64,000 bases of DNA, taken from positions 62,001 through 126,000 of the forward strand of contig NZ_FNPT01000003.1 of NCBI RefSeq assembly GCF_900107375.1. Reading direction: 5' to 3'. A model generated the notes under the pieces. It was not told where the DNA came from and did not search any database. It was given only the letters and a program-made list of their open reading frames with translations. Position numbers and translations under genes: made by a program. Of the stretch, positions 62,714 to 64,000 are shown piece after piece (within the stretch, counting starts at the first letter, position 1; every line of letters begins with the position of its first letter). The DNA comes from Lysobacter sp. yr284. Lineage in GTDB: Bacteria > Pseudomonadota > Gammaproteobacteria > Xanthomonadales > Xanthomonadaceae.

Positions 62714-64000
62714 GTGCATCGCAACAAGCTTCATGTCGGCCTGCTGGCCGCTACCGCTGTCCTGGTCTTCGCTGGTTCGGCCAACGCGGCCGATCTGTAC
62801 GGCGGCGGCGCCACCTTCCCGGCCCCGGCTTATGTCGGCGACCTGTACAACGGCACCTCGCCGGTCGCCAAGCTGTCGCGCGATTCCGCCATCACCCTGC
62901 CGGCCGTGACCTTCAGCGTCGCCGGCCTGGGCAACTCCACCGGCACCAAGGTTCCGGTGTTCAAGGACTTCCACACCCGCTACTCGGCCGATGCCGTCTC
63001 CTACTGCCAGACCGGCAGCGGCACCGGCAAGAAGATCCTCAACAACGACGGCATCTTCGCCAACGGCGCCTGCTCGCCGGCCGGCATCACCGGCTTCAGC
63101 TCGGTCTCGGGCCAGTCGGCTCCGGACTTCATCGGCACCGACGCGCCGATCGCCACCGCCGACTACAACACCTTCATCACCAACATGGCGTCCACCCGCA
63201 CCGCGATCGTGCAGATCCCGGTCCTGGCCGGCGCCATCGCCCTGCCGTTCAAGGACACCACCGGCGGCCTGACCTCGGTCGCGCTGAACACCGAGCAGGT
63301 CTGCCGCATCTTCGCCGGCGACATCAAGAACTGGAACGATTCGCGCCTGACCTCGCCGGTGGCCGGTTCGCACCCGATCACCATCGTCTACCGTTCGGAA
63401 GGCAGCGGCACCTCGTTCGCCTTCACCAGCTACCTGGCCGCGCAGTGCAACGGCAAGTTCGGCCTGGCCGCCGACTTCTTCAAGCCGAACCAGAGCTTCG
63501 CCACCGCCGCCGCTCTGGCGCTGCCGAACTACTCGGCCTCCTCGGCCCAGGCCGGCAACAACGGCGTGGTCTCCAAGGTCAAGTCCACCACCGACGCGTT
63601 CGGCTACGCCGACATCGCCGAAGTGCTGAGCCAGGGCGTGATGTACGCCTCGGTCAACGGCAACGACCCGGCCCTGTTCGGTTCGACCGGTGCGGTCAGC
63701 CTGGCTCCGGCCGCGCTGCTGTCGGGCAAGGTGCTCGACGGCGCCACCGTCGCCGACGTGCCGGCCAGCGTCGCCGCCCCGGCGCGCAACTGCACCCGCC
63801 TGGTCAACCCGACCGCCGTGATCTCGGGCGCTTACCCGATCGCCGCGGTGACCTACCTGGCCGCTTACAACGCCGGCAACGGCACCAAGGCCACCGCGCT
63901 CAAGAACCTGTTCAAGCAGTTCTACGCCCCGCTGCCCGTCGGCGGCGTCACCCCGCCGGATACGCGCGTCTCGCTGCCGACCGGCTATGCCTACATCGAC
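62714..64000 (+). CDS. PstS-like phosphate-binding protein, 3' end missing
   Basis: A frame from GTG 62714, preceded by AAGGAG, stays open to the right edge (429 codons seen). A signal peptide (NKLHVGLLAATAVLVFAGSANA, about 1-26) precedes DLYGGGATFPAPAY, the family N-terminus. IVYRSEGSGTSFAFTSYL contains the anion-binding RSEGSGT motif. Cysteines in SYCQTG, GACSPAG, EQVCRIF and AQCNGKF are unusual for the E. coli type and suggest disulfides, as in secreted relatives. It could serve a Pst transporter or be an extracellular phosphate binder. The C-terminus lies outside the window. Confidence 0.85.
   Translation, partial: MHRNKLHVGLLAATAVLVFAGSANAADLYGGGATFPAPAYVGDLYNGTSPVAKLSRDSAITLPAVTFSVAGLGNSTGTKVPVFKDFHTRYSADAVSYCQTGSGTGKKILNNDGIFANGACSPAGITGFSSVSGQSAPDFIGTDAPIATADYNTFITNMASTRTAIVQIPVLAGAIALPFKDTTGGLTSVALNTEQVCRIFAGDIKNWNDSRLTSPVAGSHPITIVYRSEGSGTSFAFTSYLAAQCNGKFGLAADFFKPNQSFATAAALALPNYSASSAQAGNNGVVSKVKSTTDAFGYADIAEVLSQGVMYASVNGNDPALFGSTGAVSLAPAALLSGKVLDGATVADVPASVAAPARNCTRLVNPTAVISGAYPIAAVTYLAAYNAGNGTKATALKNLFKQFYAPLPVGGVTPPDTRVSLPTGYAYID

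Overview
The window is a high-GC chromosomal segment of a gammaproteobacterium, most likely Lysobacter or a close relative in the Xanthomonadaceae. Reasons: RpfB beside the first codons of a probable RpfF (diffusible signal factor, DSF, pathway), an aconitase A gene in the same neighbourhood as in the Xanthomonas rpf region, a SapC-family gene, and the dispersed GC-rich inverted repeats common in this family. No rRNA, tRNA, CRISPR array, prophage or insertion sequence was recognised.

Layout. (1) 1-1955: rpfF (5' end only) and rpfB on the minus strand, separated by a terminator. (2) 2224-10547: a lipoprotein gene, then a tightly packed plus-strand operon encoding a SWIM zinc-finger protein, a DUF5691-like protein, a MoxR-type AAA+ ATPase, a DUF5682-like protein and a von Willebrand A protein. 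Most of it corresponds to the uncharacterised E. coli yehL-yehM-yehP-yehQ set. (3) 10581-18303: a lipoprotein, acnA (minus), a VapBC toxin-antitoxin pair with a clear operator, and acnB (plus). (4) 18597-22160: a secreted protein, then ybjN-like, nudJ, mnmA and hflD (minus). (5) 22333-39777: the conserved gammaproteobacterial core clpS-clpA-infA-aat-trxB-ftsK-lolA-rarA. It is interrupted by two six-cysteine secreted peptides, two acetyltransferase-like genes, ald and three small genes. (6) 39937-41249: an unrecognised protein and a SapC-family protein. (7) 42172-61863: a large two-partner secretion locus. It encodes a TpsB transporter, an ExbB fused to extracytoplasmic DUF2341/LamG-like domains, ExbD, TonB, a porin, two small periplasmic proteins and a 4000-residue filamentous haemagglutinin. 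(8) 62714-64000: a PstS-like phosphate-binding protein running off the right edge.

How the genes work together. Region 2 looks like one machine: a MoxR ATPase with its usual vWA partner plus three accessory proteins of unknown function. Region 5 joins N-degron recognition (ClpS, ClpA) with N-degron tagging (Aat), and an acyltransferase gene overlaps aat. Region 7 looks like one surface-adhesin export system carrying its own proton-motive-force transducer. Regions 2 and 7 are the best candidates for undescribed biology. All functional statements come from motifs and recalled family knowledge; no database search was run.
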